From Streptomyces sp. GC420 (GTDB taxonomy: Bacteria > Actinomycetota > Actinomycetes > Streptomycetales > Streptomycetaceae): a DNA stretch of 36,255 bases. Each line of letters begins with the position of its first letter. Position 1 is the first letter of the stretch. The DNA is taken from the NCBI RefSeq assembly GCF_009916105.1, contig NZ_JAAAXQ010000029.1:1-36255 (forward strand), read 5' to 3'. The translations under genes were made by a program, and so were the position numbers. Positions 1-7,072 of this stretch are shown piece after piece. The notes below the pieces were generated by a model, which was given only the letters and a program-made list of their open reading frames with translations, had not been told where the DNA came from and made no database searches.

Positions 1-182
1 GGATGGGCGGGCGCTCCGCCGTGGCCCGGCAGGTCGAAGCGGAGCACTCTCCAGGTCCGGGTCAGCTCGGGTATCTGGCGGTCCCACATGTGCCAGGTGG
101 TGCCGAGGGCGGGGCCGAGGACGAGGACGGGGGCGTCCTCCGGGCCGTCGAACCGGTACTGCAGGGTCTTCGTCTCACTCAC
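1..182 (-). CDS. pcaD: 3-oxoadipate enol-lactonase, N-terminal part (cut by window edge)
   Basis: The first 60 residues of an alpha/beta-hydrolase are visible, read leftwards from a GTG at 182 and cut off at base 1. The segment shows the family's early features: a short beta-strand start (VSETKTLQYRFDGPEDAP), the oxyanion-hole region LVLGPALGTTWHMW and the strand-loop VLRFDLPGHGGAPAHP. This pattern matches PcaD, or the PcaD half of the PcaL fusion, which hydrolyses beta-ketoadipate enol-lactone in the protocatechuate branch of aromatic catabolism. The catalytic Ser, Asp and His lie outside the window, so a fused PcaC domain cannot be tested. The gene reads away from the MerR operon. Confidence 0.8.
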   Translation of the reverse strand, partial: MSETKTLQYRFDGPEDAPVLVLGPALGTTWHMWDRQIPELTRTWRVLRFDLPGHGGAPAH

Positions 183-623
183 CCGTCAGACCCTCTCACG
201 TATCACGAAATCCCACATCGCCGGTCCGGCGCCTGCGGCTCTTGTTCCTCGCGCCACGACGGTCTGCCGAAGCCCGGAGGTCCGGGTACGTGTTCTCTCT
301 CCTACCCGTGTAGGCACGGCCGCCGGGATCCCGCCCACCAGCGGCCCGAACACCACACGATGACCAAGGTCCGTCTTCCCCCGGCAGGAGACCGTGCCGC
401 AGCCCGAAGGGCCCTCGCGGTCACGGCTACCGGTCCGCAGCCGGGAGCCCGGCTCCGGGTCCGCCTCGATCTTGCCGGGCATACGGCTTGTCCGAGGCCG
501 CCCCACCCGTGCCCGGCCCCCGCGCGGTCGGTGATGCCGAGCCGGCGCAGTGCGCCAGTGCGATGGACACGGCGCCATGGGCGCCGCGCAGAAGCCGGCG
601 GCGGAGCCGCGTGCCGGGCAAGG
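183..623. other. Intergenic stretch between pcaD and the merR promoter
   Basis: No gene is recognisable in these roughly 440 bases. Open frames exist on both strands, but their translations are low-complexity Arg/Pro/Ala-rich, lack a good ribosome binding site and resemble no family I know, as expected for very GC-rich DNA. The pcaD promoter should lie in the left part, but I could not identify convincing -10 and -35 boxes. Confidence 0.5.
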
Positions 624-654
624 TTGACTTCAAGCGCTTGAGGTATCGGAGGAT
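624..654 (+). promoter_or_regulatory. MerR-type promoter with central dyad (merR operon)
   Basis: A -35 box TTGACT (624-629) and a -10-like GAGGAT (649-654) are separated by 19 bases, the over-long spacing characteristic of MerR-activated promoters. Between and across them lies the 18-bp dyad ACTTCAAGCGCTTGAGGT (627-644), with 8 of 9 base pairs symmetric. It faces the MerR gene 36 bases downstream, so autoregulation and control of the reductase behind it are likely. The dyad resembles SoxR/AdhR-type boxes, but the encoded regulator lacks the SoxR cysteine cluster. Confidence 0.7.
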
Positions 655-660
655 CTCCGC

Positions 661-699
661 ATGGCAGTAGCGCGACTGGGGAGCAAGCCGTGGATCTGA
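661..699 (+). CDS. Possible 12-codon leader ORF overlapping the merR start
   Basis: An ATG at 661 opens the short frame MAVARLGSKPWI and stops at TGA 697-699, nine bases past the GTG start of merR. It has a strong-looking GGAGGA seven bases upstream. If the proposed -10 (649-654) is right, transcription would begin close to this ATG, so it would be leaderless or untranslated. Whether it is expressed, or couples translation to merR, cannot be decided from sequence. Confidence 0.25.
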   Translation: MAVARLGSKPWI

Positions 700-1124
700 C
701 CATCCAGCAGATGGCGCGACGGTCGGGATTCAGCGAGCCCACGCTGCGCTACTACGAGAAGATCGGCCTGCTGGGAGAGGTCGCCCGGGACGAGTCCAGC
801 GGCCATCGCCGGTACGGGCCGGCGACCGCGGCGCGCGTCGTTGCACTGTCCTGCCTGCGTTCGGCGGGGATGACGGTGAGCGGGATGCGCCGCTACCTGG
901 ACCTACTCGCCGAGGGAGATTCCGCGGCGGCCGAACAGCGGGATCTGTTCGCCTCGCAGGCGGAGAGGCTGGCCGCCGATATCGAGCAACTCCGACTGCG
1001 CCTGGCGTATCTCCGGCGGAAAGCAGACCTGTGGGACGCCCGTGTCCGTGGGGACGCGGATGCCGAGAAGCGAGCGATCGAAGACGTCACGCGCGTCATG
1101 GACCAATTCACGCTGAAGGACTGA
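690..1124 (+). CDS. MerR family transcriptional regulator
   Basis: A 144-residue DNA-binding regulator. The N-terminus holds the MerR winged helix-turn-helix (IQQMARRSGFSEPTLRYYEKIGLL, about residues 4-28, then a wing with HRRYG near 40). A middle helical segment and a C-terminal coiled-coil-like dimerisation helix (about 85-125) follow. It has one cysteine (in LSCLRSAG) and no C-terminal metal or Fe-S cluster motif, so it is not SoxR, CueR or ZntR; an AdhR/NmlR-like sensor of aldehydes or electrophiles is the closest type. GTG at 690 is chosen because GGGGAG lies six bases upstream and the domain begins immediately. The reductase at 1131 follows after six bases, so the two are co-transcribed and the reductase is the likely target. 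Confidence 0.9.
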   Translation: MDLTIQQMARRSGFSEPTLRYYEKIGLLGEVARDESSGHRRYGPATAARVVALSCLRSAGMTVSGMRRYLDLLAEGDSAAAEQRDLFASQAERLAADIEQLRLRLAYLRRKADLWDARVRGDADAEKRAIEDVTRVMDQFTLKD

Positions 1125-1130
1125 AACAAG

Positions 1131-2198
1131 TTGAGTACAGAAGATTCCGCCCCCTCCGTGTCAGAACGCGGGACGGTTCTCGTCACAGGTGGTACCGGGT
1201 TCGTCGGCAGCCACTCGGTCGCCCGGCTGCTGCGCGAGGGATACCGGACCCGTGTGACGGTTCGGGAGTCCGGACAAGAGACCGAGGTACTGGCAGCGCT
1301 CCGGCAGGCCGAGGTCCAGCCGGCCGGCCGGCTGGAGTTCGTTGTCGCCGATCTCAGCGCCGACCGCGGCTGGGTGGACGCCATGGACGGTGTCAGCCAC
1401 GTGCTGCACCACGCGTCGCCCTTCCCGTTCACTCCGCCCGAGACGGAGGACGAAGTCATCCTCCCCGCCCGCGACGGTGCGCTGCGCGTCATCTCCGCGG
1501 CCCGGAAGGCCCGGATCCCGCGGGTCGTGATGACGTCCTCCTACGCCGCGGTCGGATACACGTTGAAGCCCGGCGACCGCTATTCGGAGGCGGACTGGAC
1601 CGACCCGGACACCGACGGCCTGCCCGCTTACCACAAGTCGAAGGTGCTGGCCGAGCGCGCCGCCTGGGACTTTGTCCACGCCCATGGGGACATCGAGTTG
1701 GCGGTCGTCAATCCCACCGGCATCTTCGGCCCGCAACTGGGCAACCGGCCGTCCGGCTCGGTCGGCCTGGTCAGGGGCATGCTGACCGGGCGGATGCCGG
1801 TGGTGCCGATCATGTACTTCGGAGTCGTCGATGTGCGTGACGTCGTGGATCTGCATCTGCGCGCCATGCTGCACCCGAAAGCGGCGGGCGAGCGCTTCAT
1901 CGCCGTCAGCGGATCATCGATGAGCCTTTTCGGCATGGCACAGATCCTGCGCGAGCACTTCCCCGCCGCAGCCGATCTGCTGCCCTCCGCGGAACTGACC
2001 ATCGAGCAGGTACGCGAAGCCGCGAAGACCGAGCCGGCCCTGCGGGACGCCGCGGCTCTGCGGGGCCGGATCCCCGTCATCAGTAATGAAAAGGCCCGTA
2101 CGGTACTGGGCTGGGAGCCCCGGGACGTCCGCGAGACGATCGTGGCGACCGCGGACAGCCAGATCCGGCTGGGCCTGACACTGCCCGACGGCAGCTGA
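1131..2198 (+). CDS. NAD-dependent epimerase/dehydratase, dihydroflavonol-4-reductase-like (extended SDR)
   Basis: A 355-residue extended short-chain dehydrogenase/reductase. The Rossmann cofactor loop GGTGFVG occupies residues 20-26, a DLS motif follows strand 3, the active-site strand VVMTSSYAAVG precedes the catalytic Tyr167-x3-Lys171 (YHKSK), and NPTGIFGP follows it. This is the arrangement of dihydroflavonol-4-reductase, anthocyanidin-reductase and methylglyoxal/aldehyde reductase-like enzymes, which reduce carbonyls with NAD(P)H. The substrate cannot be read from sequence. TTG at 1131 is used as start, with AAGGA about ten bases upstream inside the end of merR. A MerR partner of the AdhR type suggests a role in aldehyde or ketone detoxification; that is inference. 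Confidence 0.87.
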   Translation: MSTEDSAPSVSERGTVLVTGGTGFVGSHSVARLLREGYRTRVTVRESGQETEVLAALRQAEVQPAGRLEFVVADLSADRGWVDAMDGVSHVLHHASPFPFTPPETEDEVILPARDGALRVISAARKARIPRVVMTSSYAAVGYTLKPGDRYSEADWTDPDTDGLPAYHKSKVLAERAAWDFVHAHGDIELAVVNPTGIFGPQLGNRPSGSVGLVRGMLTGRMPVVPIMYFGVVDVRDVVDLHLRAMLHPKAAGERFIAVSGSSMSLFGMAQILREHFPAAADLLPSAELTIEQVREAAKTEPALRDAAALRGRIPVISNEKARTVLGWEPRDVRETIVATADSQIRLGLTLPDGS

Positions 2199-2336
2199 TC
2201 CGCTGGGGCACGCAGAGCGGCGCCAATACTTCACCAGTACTTTGACGTTTCCCCGACGAACAACGGCTTGCCGTCGTCTGCGCCGACAGGCGATCTCCTC
2301 GGGCCTGCCGAGCGTAGTCGCCACCAAGCCCTACCT

Positions 2337-2375
2337 GCGAGAGCGGGCCGCCCGGATCGGGAGGCCCGCTCTCGC
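2337..2375 (+). terminator. Strong hairpin downstream of the reductase
   Basis: Perfect 13-bp arms GCGAGAGCGGGCC (2337-2349) and GGCCCGCTCTCGC (2363-2375) enclose a 13-base loop. It lies about 140 bases after the reductase stop. No T-run follows, which is usual for Streptomyces terminators. Confidence 0.6.
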
Positions 2376-2839
2376 GTTCCTGGCCGGCGTCGGCATCTTC
2401 GGCGACGGCCCGAGAAACCAGGATCGCCGGGTTCAGCGCGTGGCGGTGGTGGGCCCTACCGCCCGGCGGGCCGTGTGGCGCACTCGTCGTGCCCGGAAAC
2501 GGCTCGCGCAGTGCCGGGCACCGGCGCAACGACTGCCCAACGGCCATGACCAAGCAGTCGGATGACAGAGGCGGGCGTGCACAGTTCGCCGGAGGTGCGG
2601 CAACGGCTCCGTCACCTCGGCACCGTGGGCGGGGCGGTGAGGCAGTCGTTTTGACAGAGGCGGGAAAACGGCCGCGGCTTCCATTCTGGACGGGCAACCA
2701 GCGGGTCCTGCCCGTGGAGCAGAACCCGCCGGCCCGGAAGGACCGAGGGGCCAGCTCCCCGGAAACGGGTCCGCTCCCCGGATCAACCGCCCTCGCGAAC
2801 CGGAAACCGGTGGCTTCGCGGAAAACGGAAAGGCACATC
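2376..2839. other. Intergenic stretch before the isochorismatase gene
   Basis: No gene is supported here. A TTGACA hexamer occurs at 2651-2656, but no good -10 sits 16-19 bases downstream. The open frame that runs into the isochorismatase gene from 2489 has no family character before the ATG at 2840. This is probably the hydrolase promoter region plus degenerate sequence. Confidence 0.45.
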
Positions 2840-3553
2840 ATGGTCAACGTCGCCGAGGTCAAGGCTGCCCCGAGCACGGATCTTCTGACCCCGGACAACT
2901 CGGTCGTGCTGTTCGTCGACCACCAGCCGCAGATGTTCTTCGGCGTCGGCAGCGGTGACCGCACCGCGATCATCAACAGCATCATCGGCCTGGCCAAGGG
3001 CGCGAAGGTCTTCGGCGTGCCCACCGTGCCGACCACGGTCGCCGCCGAGTCCTTCTCCGGCCCGGTCATGCCCGAGCTCGCCGCGGTCTTCCCCGGCCAG
3101 GAGATCATCGACCGCACCACGATGAACGCCTGGGAGGACGACAGGGTCGTGGAGGCGGTCAGGGCGACCGGCCGCAAGAAGATCGTCATCACCGGTCTGT
3201 GGACCGAGGTGTGCGTCGTCCTGCCGGCTCTGTCGGCTCTCGGCCAGGACTACGAGGTCTACGTGGTGGCCGACGCCTCCGGCGGCGTGACCCCCGAGGC
3301 CCACGAGCACGCCATCCGGCGCATGGCCGGCGCCGGCGCCGTCCCGGTCACCTGGCTGCAGGTGATGCCGGAGCTCCAGCGCGACTGGGCCCGCGGCGAG
3401 ACCTACGGCGCCGTCCTGGACGTCGTCAGGGAGCACGGCGGCGCCTACGGCCTCGGCGCCGGTGGACTCGGCGCTGACATAGGCCGCCTCCGCCAGCCGG
3501 CGGCTGCGGTCGGAGCGCCGCGGGCTGAGGTCGGCGGCCCGGATCCGGAGTAG
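2840..3553 (+). CDS. Isochorismatase-family cysteine hydrolase (YcaC-like) with a foreign C-terminal tail
   Basis: A 237-residue cysteine hydrolase of the isochorismatase fold. The triad is visible: Asp27 in LFVDHQPQ, the Lys of GRKKIVI and Cys125 in GLWTEVCVVLPALSAL. The family continues normally to about residue 209 (VREHGGAYGLG). From there YcaC-like proteins end with a short helix, but here the reading frame runs about 30 residues through the antisense of a LuxR/LAL regulator fragment and stops at 3551-3553. The catalytic core is intact, so the enzyme may still work. Substrates of this subfamily are mostly unknown small amides or esters. ATG 2840 is chosen because the fold begins 20 residues later and AAGG lies ten bases upstream. 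Confidence 0.8.
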   Translation: MVNVAEVKAAPSTDLLTPDNSVVLFVDHQPQMFFGVGSGDRTAIINSIIGLAKGAKVFGVPTVPTTVAAESFSGPVMPELAAVFPGQEIIDRTTMNAWEDDRVVEAVRATGRKKIVITGLWTEVCVVLPALSALGQDYEVYVVADASGGVTPEAHEHAIRRMAGAGAVPVTWLQVMPELQRDWARGETYGAVLDVVREHGGAYGLGAGGLGADIGRLRQPAAAVGAPRAEVGGPDPE

Positions 3554-3757
3554 CTGAAGTCCGCCTCGAACTCCACGCCGGCGGCACGCAGGACTCGGGT
3601 TCCTTCCGCGCTCGCCGCCCCGGCGAGGACGTCCAGCACCGCGGTCTTCCCGACTCCCGCGTCTCCGGACAGCAGCAGGGCCCCGCCTCCGGCCCCGATG
3701 CCGAGACGGGCGCGGATCCGCTCCAGGTCCGGGTCCCGGCCGATCAGGGGAGCGGCG
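3470..3757 (-). pseudogene. Internally deleted LuxR/LAL-type regulator fragment
   Basis: Read leftwards, the strand encodes APLIGRDPDLERIRARL and a Walker A loop SGDAGVGKT, then EGTRVLRAAGVEFEADFSYSG, the start of the STAND-type ATPase domain of large LuxR-family (LAL/MalT-like) regulators. At about 3548, at a GGATCC, the frame jumps to RIRAADLSPRRSDRSRRLAEAAYVSAE, a segment that in intact LALs follows the ATPase domain hundreds of residues later. It then ends at the isochorismatase gene. The fragment thus lost its middle and its C-terminal HTH. It cannot be a functional regulator. Identification is by motif memory. Confidence 0.65.
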
Positions 3758-4821
3758 GTCGGAGGTGGTGAACTTCCACTGGAACGGCTGTGCCGTGGCG
3801 TTGTGGCGGTCTTCGAAGGCTCGGAGCCGGTCCCCGACCTGAGCGAGGTCGGTGAAGTCGTTGGGTGAGACGACCTTGCGCTGGACGACGGAGAAGCAGA
3901 TCTCGATCTGGTTCAGCCAGGAGGCATGCACCGGGGTGTGGATCACCACCGCGTTCGGGAACGCGGCCGACAGTCGGTCGGCGGCCTTCTGCCCGCGGTG
4001 GGAGGAGCCGTTGTCGACGATCCAGTACACGCGCTTGGCGCTGGCGTACGGTTCCTCACTCATGACCTGGGTGACCAGGTTCATGAACGGGGTGATGCCG
4101 GTGCGCGGTTCCGTGCGGCCGAACAGGCGGGCGCGGTGGACGTCGTAGGCAGCCACATGGGCCAGCGCGCCGCCGCGGCCATAGATGTGATTCACGCGCA
4201 TCGCCCGTGCCCGGCCGGGGGCGAGGGTGGGGTGGCAGCGGCAGCGGGCCTGGATGGAGGTCTTTTCGTCGGCGCTGATGACGTACTCGTCCGCGCCCAA
4301 GGCCTGGCCCTGCCAGGTGCGGGCATACAGGTCCAGGACGCGTTCGGCCTTGGGGCGGAAGCCGGGGTCGGTGATGAAGATCCAGGAACGGTGCTGCCAC
4401 GGCTTGAGCGCGTCCTCGCGGAGCCAGCGGCGCACGGTGGAGGCTGAGACGGGGCCGGTGACACCGCGGGCGGTCAGTTCGGCGGCCAGCTCCGGACAAG
4501 ACCAGCGCGCCAGCGGAGTTCCAGCCTCGGCGGGCAGCTGGCAGGCCAACGACTTGGCCCGGGCGCCCTAAAGCGCGCTGAACGTCGGTGGTCGGCCCGA
4601 ACGCTTGCGGTCGGCCAGCCCGATGAGGCGCAGCTCGGCGAACCGGCCCCGCCACCTGCGCACCGTGTCCAGGTGCAGGCCCGTCTCCCGGGCCATCCGC
4701 GCGTTGGAGCGGTCCCGCGCGGCGTGCAACACGACCTGCGCGCGCAACCGGGCCTGGTGGGGAGGGTCTTGTGACCGAAAGCCGTCTTCTTGAGACGGTG
4801 GCGCTCGGATGCGGTCAGCAC
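3758..4821 (-). pseudogene. IS630-family transposase, disrupted
   Basis: The coding remnant starts at a GTG at 4821 (VLTASERHRLKK) and shows the family in order: N-terminal helix-turn-helix (SNARMARETGLHLDTVRRWRGRF), linker LADRKRSGRPP, second HTH (SASTVRRWLREDALKPWQH), then the DDE catalytic domain with VISADEKTSIQA, WIVDNGSSHRG and HASWLNQIEICFS. It carries three lesions: a frameshift near 4770 after GHKT, an in-frame amber TAG at 4568-4570 between SAL and GARAKSLACQ, and loss of the last residues where QPFQWKFTTSD runs into the LAL fragment. Catalytic residues are intact, but no full-length protein can be made. I could not identify terminal inverted repeats. Confidence 0.88.
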
Positions 4822-4865
4822 GATCTGACAGGCGACGGCAACGGGCAAGGCAGGAAAGCCGATCA

Positions 4866-5150
4866 GCAGAAGTGGATCTTGCCTGCGGGTTTCTGCCGCA
4901 GCACCCGGTACGCCGAATCGGCAAGATAGCCCATGCCCATCGCGTCGGAGTCGGCGAAGTCCGCTCCGCCCGGAACTGACTGAGGGTGCAGCCGCTGGTG
5001 CTGGCGGAATCGTCGTGGCGCAGTGAGGTTGACGTGTTCGCCGTCGGCCAGTTCGCCGTCGACGTAGTCGAACTGGCCACGGTGGCGGATGCCCAGGGGC
5101 GAGCTGGGCGCCAGGTGATGCGGGCGTGGGCCAGTCGTCCCGACGCAGCG
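4866..5150 (-). pseudogene. Frameshifted remnant of a short conserved protein
   Basis: Read leftwards, three frames in succession look protein-like: GRLAHARITWRPA (about 5145-5100), PLGIRHRGQFDYVDGELADG (about 5105-5040), and LRHDDSAST (about 5020). From memory these resemble one small actinobacterial protein of unknown function, here broken by at least two frameshifts. A further stretch, GGADFADSDAMGMGYLADS ending in KPAGKIHFC at a TGA near 4866, is open but its family is unknown to me. It lies just upstream of the IS630 remnant, in keeping with a decaying insertion zone. Confidence 0.35.
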
Positions 5151-5215
5151 CCATGGGGATTGGCGCCGGACCAGTGCAGGGCGGTCGACGCTGCACTGGC
5201 ACCACCGTCTGCTGC

Positions 5216-5809
5216 TCAGGGCTGTCGGCCGACGAAGTACAAGAACGCGGTCTGGGCGTCGGCGTCGTGGGGGGCGGGGATGCTGGGCTGGAACGCCCCG
5301 GTTGCCTGCAGGCCGGCGTAGTGGGGCAAGAGGACCTGGTGGGTTCGGGCGACGAGTTCGGGGTCGAGCTTCTCGTCGCCGCCGACCGCGCGGGCCAGGT
5401 CCCAGGTGTGGACCAGCAGTTCCAGGCTGCCCACGACGTCGGCGGCCTGCTCGACCGGCACCGGCCCCAACGGTCCGCCGGGCAGCCGCGTGGCGGCCCG
5501 GTCCGGATCGCTCAGCATCGCCTGCATGCCGTCGCGGCAGTGCTCGAAGGCGACGGCGAGGTCCGTGCCGGGTTCGACCGTGGGTGCGTCGGCCATTGAA
5601 GAGATCCCGACCCCGTCGGCAGCCGCCGGCGGCTTGCCATTGACCATGGCGAGGATGCCGCGATGTCCGTTGATGACGTGGGCGACCACGTCGCGGGCCG
5701 TCCAGCCCTCGCAGGGGCTCGCGGCGTCCCAGCGATCCGCCGGGGTCGCCTGGATGCGTGCGAGGAGTCCGTCAGAGAGCAGGCGGTAGCGGTGTGCGAT
5801 GTCGGACAT
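5216..5809 (-). CDS. TIGR03086-family metal-binding protein (DinB/maleylpyruvate isomerase-like)
   Basis: A 197-residue four-helix-bundle protein of the actinobacterial DinB-like superfamily. Typical marks are WDAASPCEGWTARDVVAHV at about residues 27-45 and the C-terminal LLVHTWDLARAVG. His44 or His49 with His134 and Asp137 form the likely divalent metal site. Related enzymes use mycothiol as a cofactor, as in mycothiol-dependent maleylpyruvate isomerase, but many TIGR03086 members have no known reaction. The ATG at 5809 starts the first helix directly. It lies 81 bases behind the SRPBCC gene on the same strand, with a hairpin between, so it may be partly uncoupled from that operon. Confidence 0.87.
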   Translation of the reverse strand: MSDIAHRYRLLSDGLLARIQATPADRWDAASPCEGWTARDVVAHVINGHRGILAMVNGKPPAAADGVGISSMADAPTVEPGTDLAVAFEHCRDGMQAMLSDPDRAATRLPGGPLGPVPVEQAADVVGSLELLVHTWDLARAVGGDEKLDPELVARTHQVLLPHYAGLQATGAFQPSIPAPHDADAQTAFLYFVGRQP

Positions 5810-5860
5810 GAGGGTTCTGCTTTCGGTTTCGATCGTTGTTCCGCGCCCGAAGGTGCGGGG

Positions 5861-5883
5861 CCCGGCCAGGCGTTCTGGCCGGG
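5861..5883 (-). terminator. Hairpin between the SRPBCC and DinB-like genes
   Basis: Arms CCCGGCCAG (5861-5869) and CTGGCCGGG (5875-5883) form a perfect 9-bp stem with a five-base loop, eight bases after the SRPBCC stop. It may end or attenuate the upstream operon before the DinB-like gene. Confidence 0.5.
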
Positions 5884-5890
5884 GCGGGGG

Positions 5891-6343
5891 TCACAGGTGG
5901 TCGAGGAGGGCGATCAGGCGGCTCATGGTCCGCGAGCGCCAGCCGACAGCCATGATCTTGCGCGCCTGCTGCTGGAGCGGGTGATCGGGGTCGAAGCCCT
6001 CGTGGACCAGGAAAAGCCGGGTGCCGTGCCCCTCGGCTTGCAGCGTCCAGGTGATGGTCCAGTCGGCGCCGCTCGCTGCGTCGGGGTCGGCGTCGCGCCA
6101 GCCGATGCGCAGCATTTCCTCGGGTTTGAACGCCAGTACCTCGGCGCTGATGGTGCCCGAGAACCCCGTAGCCGGCAGAGCGGGGACGTGCATCGTGTAG
6201 CGGTGGCCGACCGCGAGCCGGAAGTCGCCGGGCATGAGCCACTGGGCGATCAACTCGGGCTCAGTCAGTGCCCGCCACACCTTGGCAGGCGGGTGGGCCA
6301 GGAACTGATCCACCCGCACCGCGGTGAGGTCGTCATCGGTCAT
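5891..6343 (-). CDS. SRPBCC (AHSA1-like) domain protein
   Basis: A 150-residue START/Bet v1-fold protein. It opens with the family pattern VRVDQFLAHPPAKVWRALTEPELIAQWLMPGDF and continues through alternating strands (YTMHVPAL, VLAFKPEEMLRIGW, WTITWTLQ) to HGTRLFLVHEGF and the long C-terminal helix. Such proteins hold a hydrophobic ligand or act as small aromatic-binding or chaperone-like modules; no catalytic residues are diagnostic. Its ATG overlaps the end of the ArsR gene by four bases (6340-6343), so translation is coupled. ArsR-SRPBCC pairs are common in actinobacteria, where the ArsR usually controls both. Confidence 0.9.
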   Translation of the reverse strand: MTDDDLTAVRVDQFLAHPPAKVWRALTEPELIAQWLMPGDFRLAVGHRYTMHVPALPATGFSGTISAEVLAFKPEEMLRIGWRDADPDAASGADWTITWTLQAEGHGTRLFLVHEGFDPDHPLQQQARKIMAVGWRSRTMSRLIALLDHL

Positions 6344-6687
6344 GCCTGATCGTCGTCCATCGAGTCCAGCAGCGTGCCGAGATCGGCGAGCTTCGCGCGC
6401 CAGAACCGCTCGAACGGACTCAGCCAGTCCTGGACCTCGTGCAAGGGGACGGCCTCCAACTGGTACAGCCGCTGTCGGCCCACCTTGGTTTCACTCGCCA
6501 GCCCCGCTTCGCGGAGCACTTTGAGGTGTTCGGAAAAGCTGGGGCGAGCCATGGCGAAGTGGGCGGCCAACTCGTTGACCGGCTGCGGGCCGTGCTCACG
6601 TAGCAGCCGCAGCACCTCCCGGCGCACCGGGCTGGCCAGGGCAGCGAAGACCTGGTCCTCGGAGGGCTGGACGGCGGGTGCTGGCAT
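6340..6687 (-). CDS. ArsR-family winged-helix regulator
   Basis: A 115-residue repressor-type regulator. The winged helix-turn-helix spans about residues 10-80: FAALASPVRREVLRLLREHG, the recognition region MARPSFSEHLKVLREAGLA and the wing SETKVGRQRLYQL. There are no paired cysteines for arsenic or zinc sensing, so it belongs to the non-metal type found next to SRPBCC genes. Its ATG overlaps the VOC stop by one base (TGATG at 6689-6685) and its end overlaps the SRPBCC start, so the three are one translational unit. The dyad at 7073-7092 just upstream of the first gene is the likely autoregulatory operator. Confidence 0.92.
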   Translation of the reverse strand: MPAPAVQPSEDQVFAALASPVRREVLRLLREHGPQPVNELAAHFAMARPSFSEHLKVLREAGLASETKVGRQRLYQLEAVPLHEVQDWLSPFERFWRAKLADLGTLLDSMDDDQA

Positions 6688-7061
6688 CAGCGGCGGACCG
6701 GGGCCGGCGCGGCCAGCACCAGGCGGTTGCCGTCGGGGTCGATGACCGTCGCCTCGCGGCCCCAGGGCCGGTCAGCCGGTCCCTCGACGTCGACCCCAGC
6801 CTCGGCCAGCTGCGCGCAGTCGCCGTCCAGGTCGGTGGTCTCCAAGATGATCCCCCGGGCGGTGCCGGGAGTGAGGCCCGGCTGTCCGCTGGCCAGTGTG
6901 AAGCTGGTCTGCGCACCCTTGGGCGCGACCTGCAGCCAGCGCATCGGACCGGCCTGCTGATCGACGAGCACCTCGAAGCCGAGGGTGTCGACGTAGAAGG
7001 TCTTCGCGCGGTCCTGGTCGGAAACGGGAACGGTGACGATCTTGGTGTGCGTGATGTTCAT
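6687..7061 (-). CDS. VOC-family (glyoxalase/bleomycin resistance-like) protein
   Basis: A 124-residue vicinal-oxygen-chelate protein with two beta-alpha-beta-beta-beta modules: KIVTVPVSDQDRAKTFYVDTLGFEVL at the N-terminus and ILETTDLDGDCAQLAEAGVDV then WGREATVIDPDGNRLVLAAP at the C-terminus. Proteins of this size dimerise to form a metal or ligand site, and serve as glyoxalases, dioxygenases or antibiotic-binding proteins; the ligand is not readable here. ATG 7061 is chosen because the VOC fold starts at once and the operator lies immediately upstream; longer in-frame starts run through that operator. It is the first gene of the VOC-ArsR-SRPBCC operon. Confidence 0.9.
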   Translation of the reverse strand: MNITHTKIVTVPVSDQDRAKTFYVDTLGFEVLVDQQAGPMRWLQVAPKGAQTSFTLASGQPGLTPGTARGIILETTDLDGDCAQLAEAGVDVEGPADRPWGREATVIDPDGNRLVLAAPAPVRR

Positions 7062-7072
7062 GCCTTCACTAT

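Noticed and set aside
3..641. Long plus-strand open frame across the pcaD start and the gap
   Set aside because: Its translation is Arg/Pro-rich without a domain, and the minus-strand pcaD reading of 1-182 is clearly coding.
690..1124. SoxR identity for the MerR protein
   Set aside because: The dyad resembles a SoxR box, but the protein has a single cysteine and lacks the C-terminal 2Fe-2S cysteine cluster.
2651..2656. TTGACA as promoter of the isochorismatase gene
   Set aside because: No reasonable -10 lies 16-19 bases downstream.
2783..4549. 588-residue minus-strand frame joining transposase and beyond
   Set aside because: Only the first part is IS630 transposase; after FTTSD the frame runs through a LAL fragment out of frame and then antisense of the isochorismatase gene.
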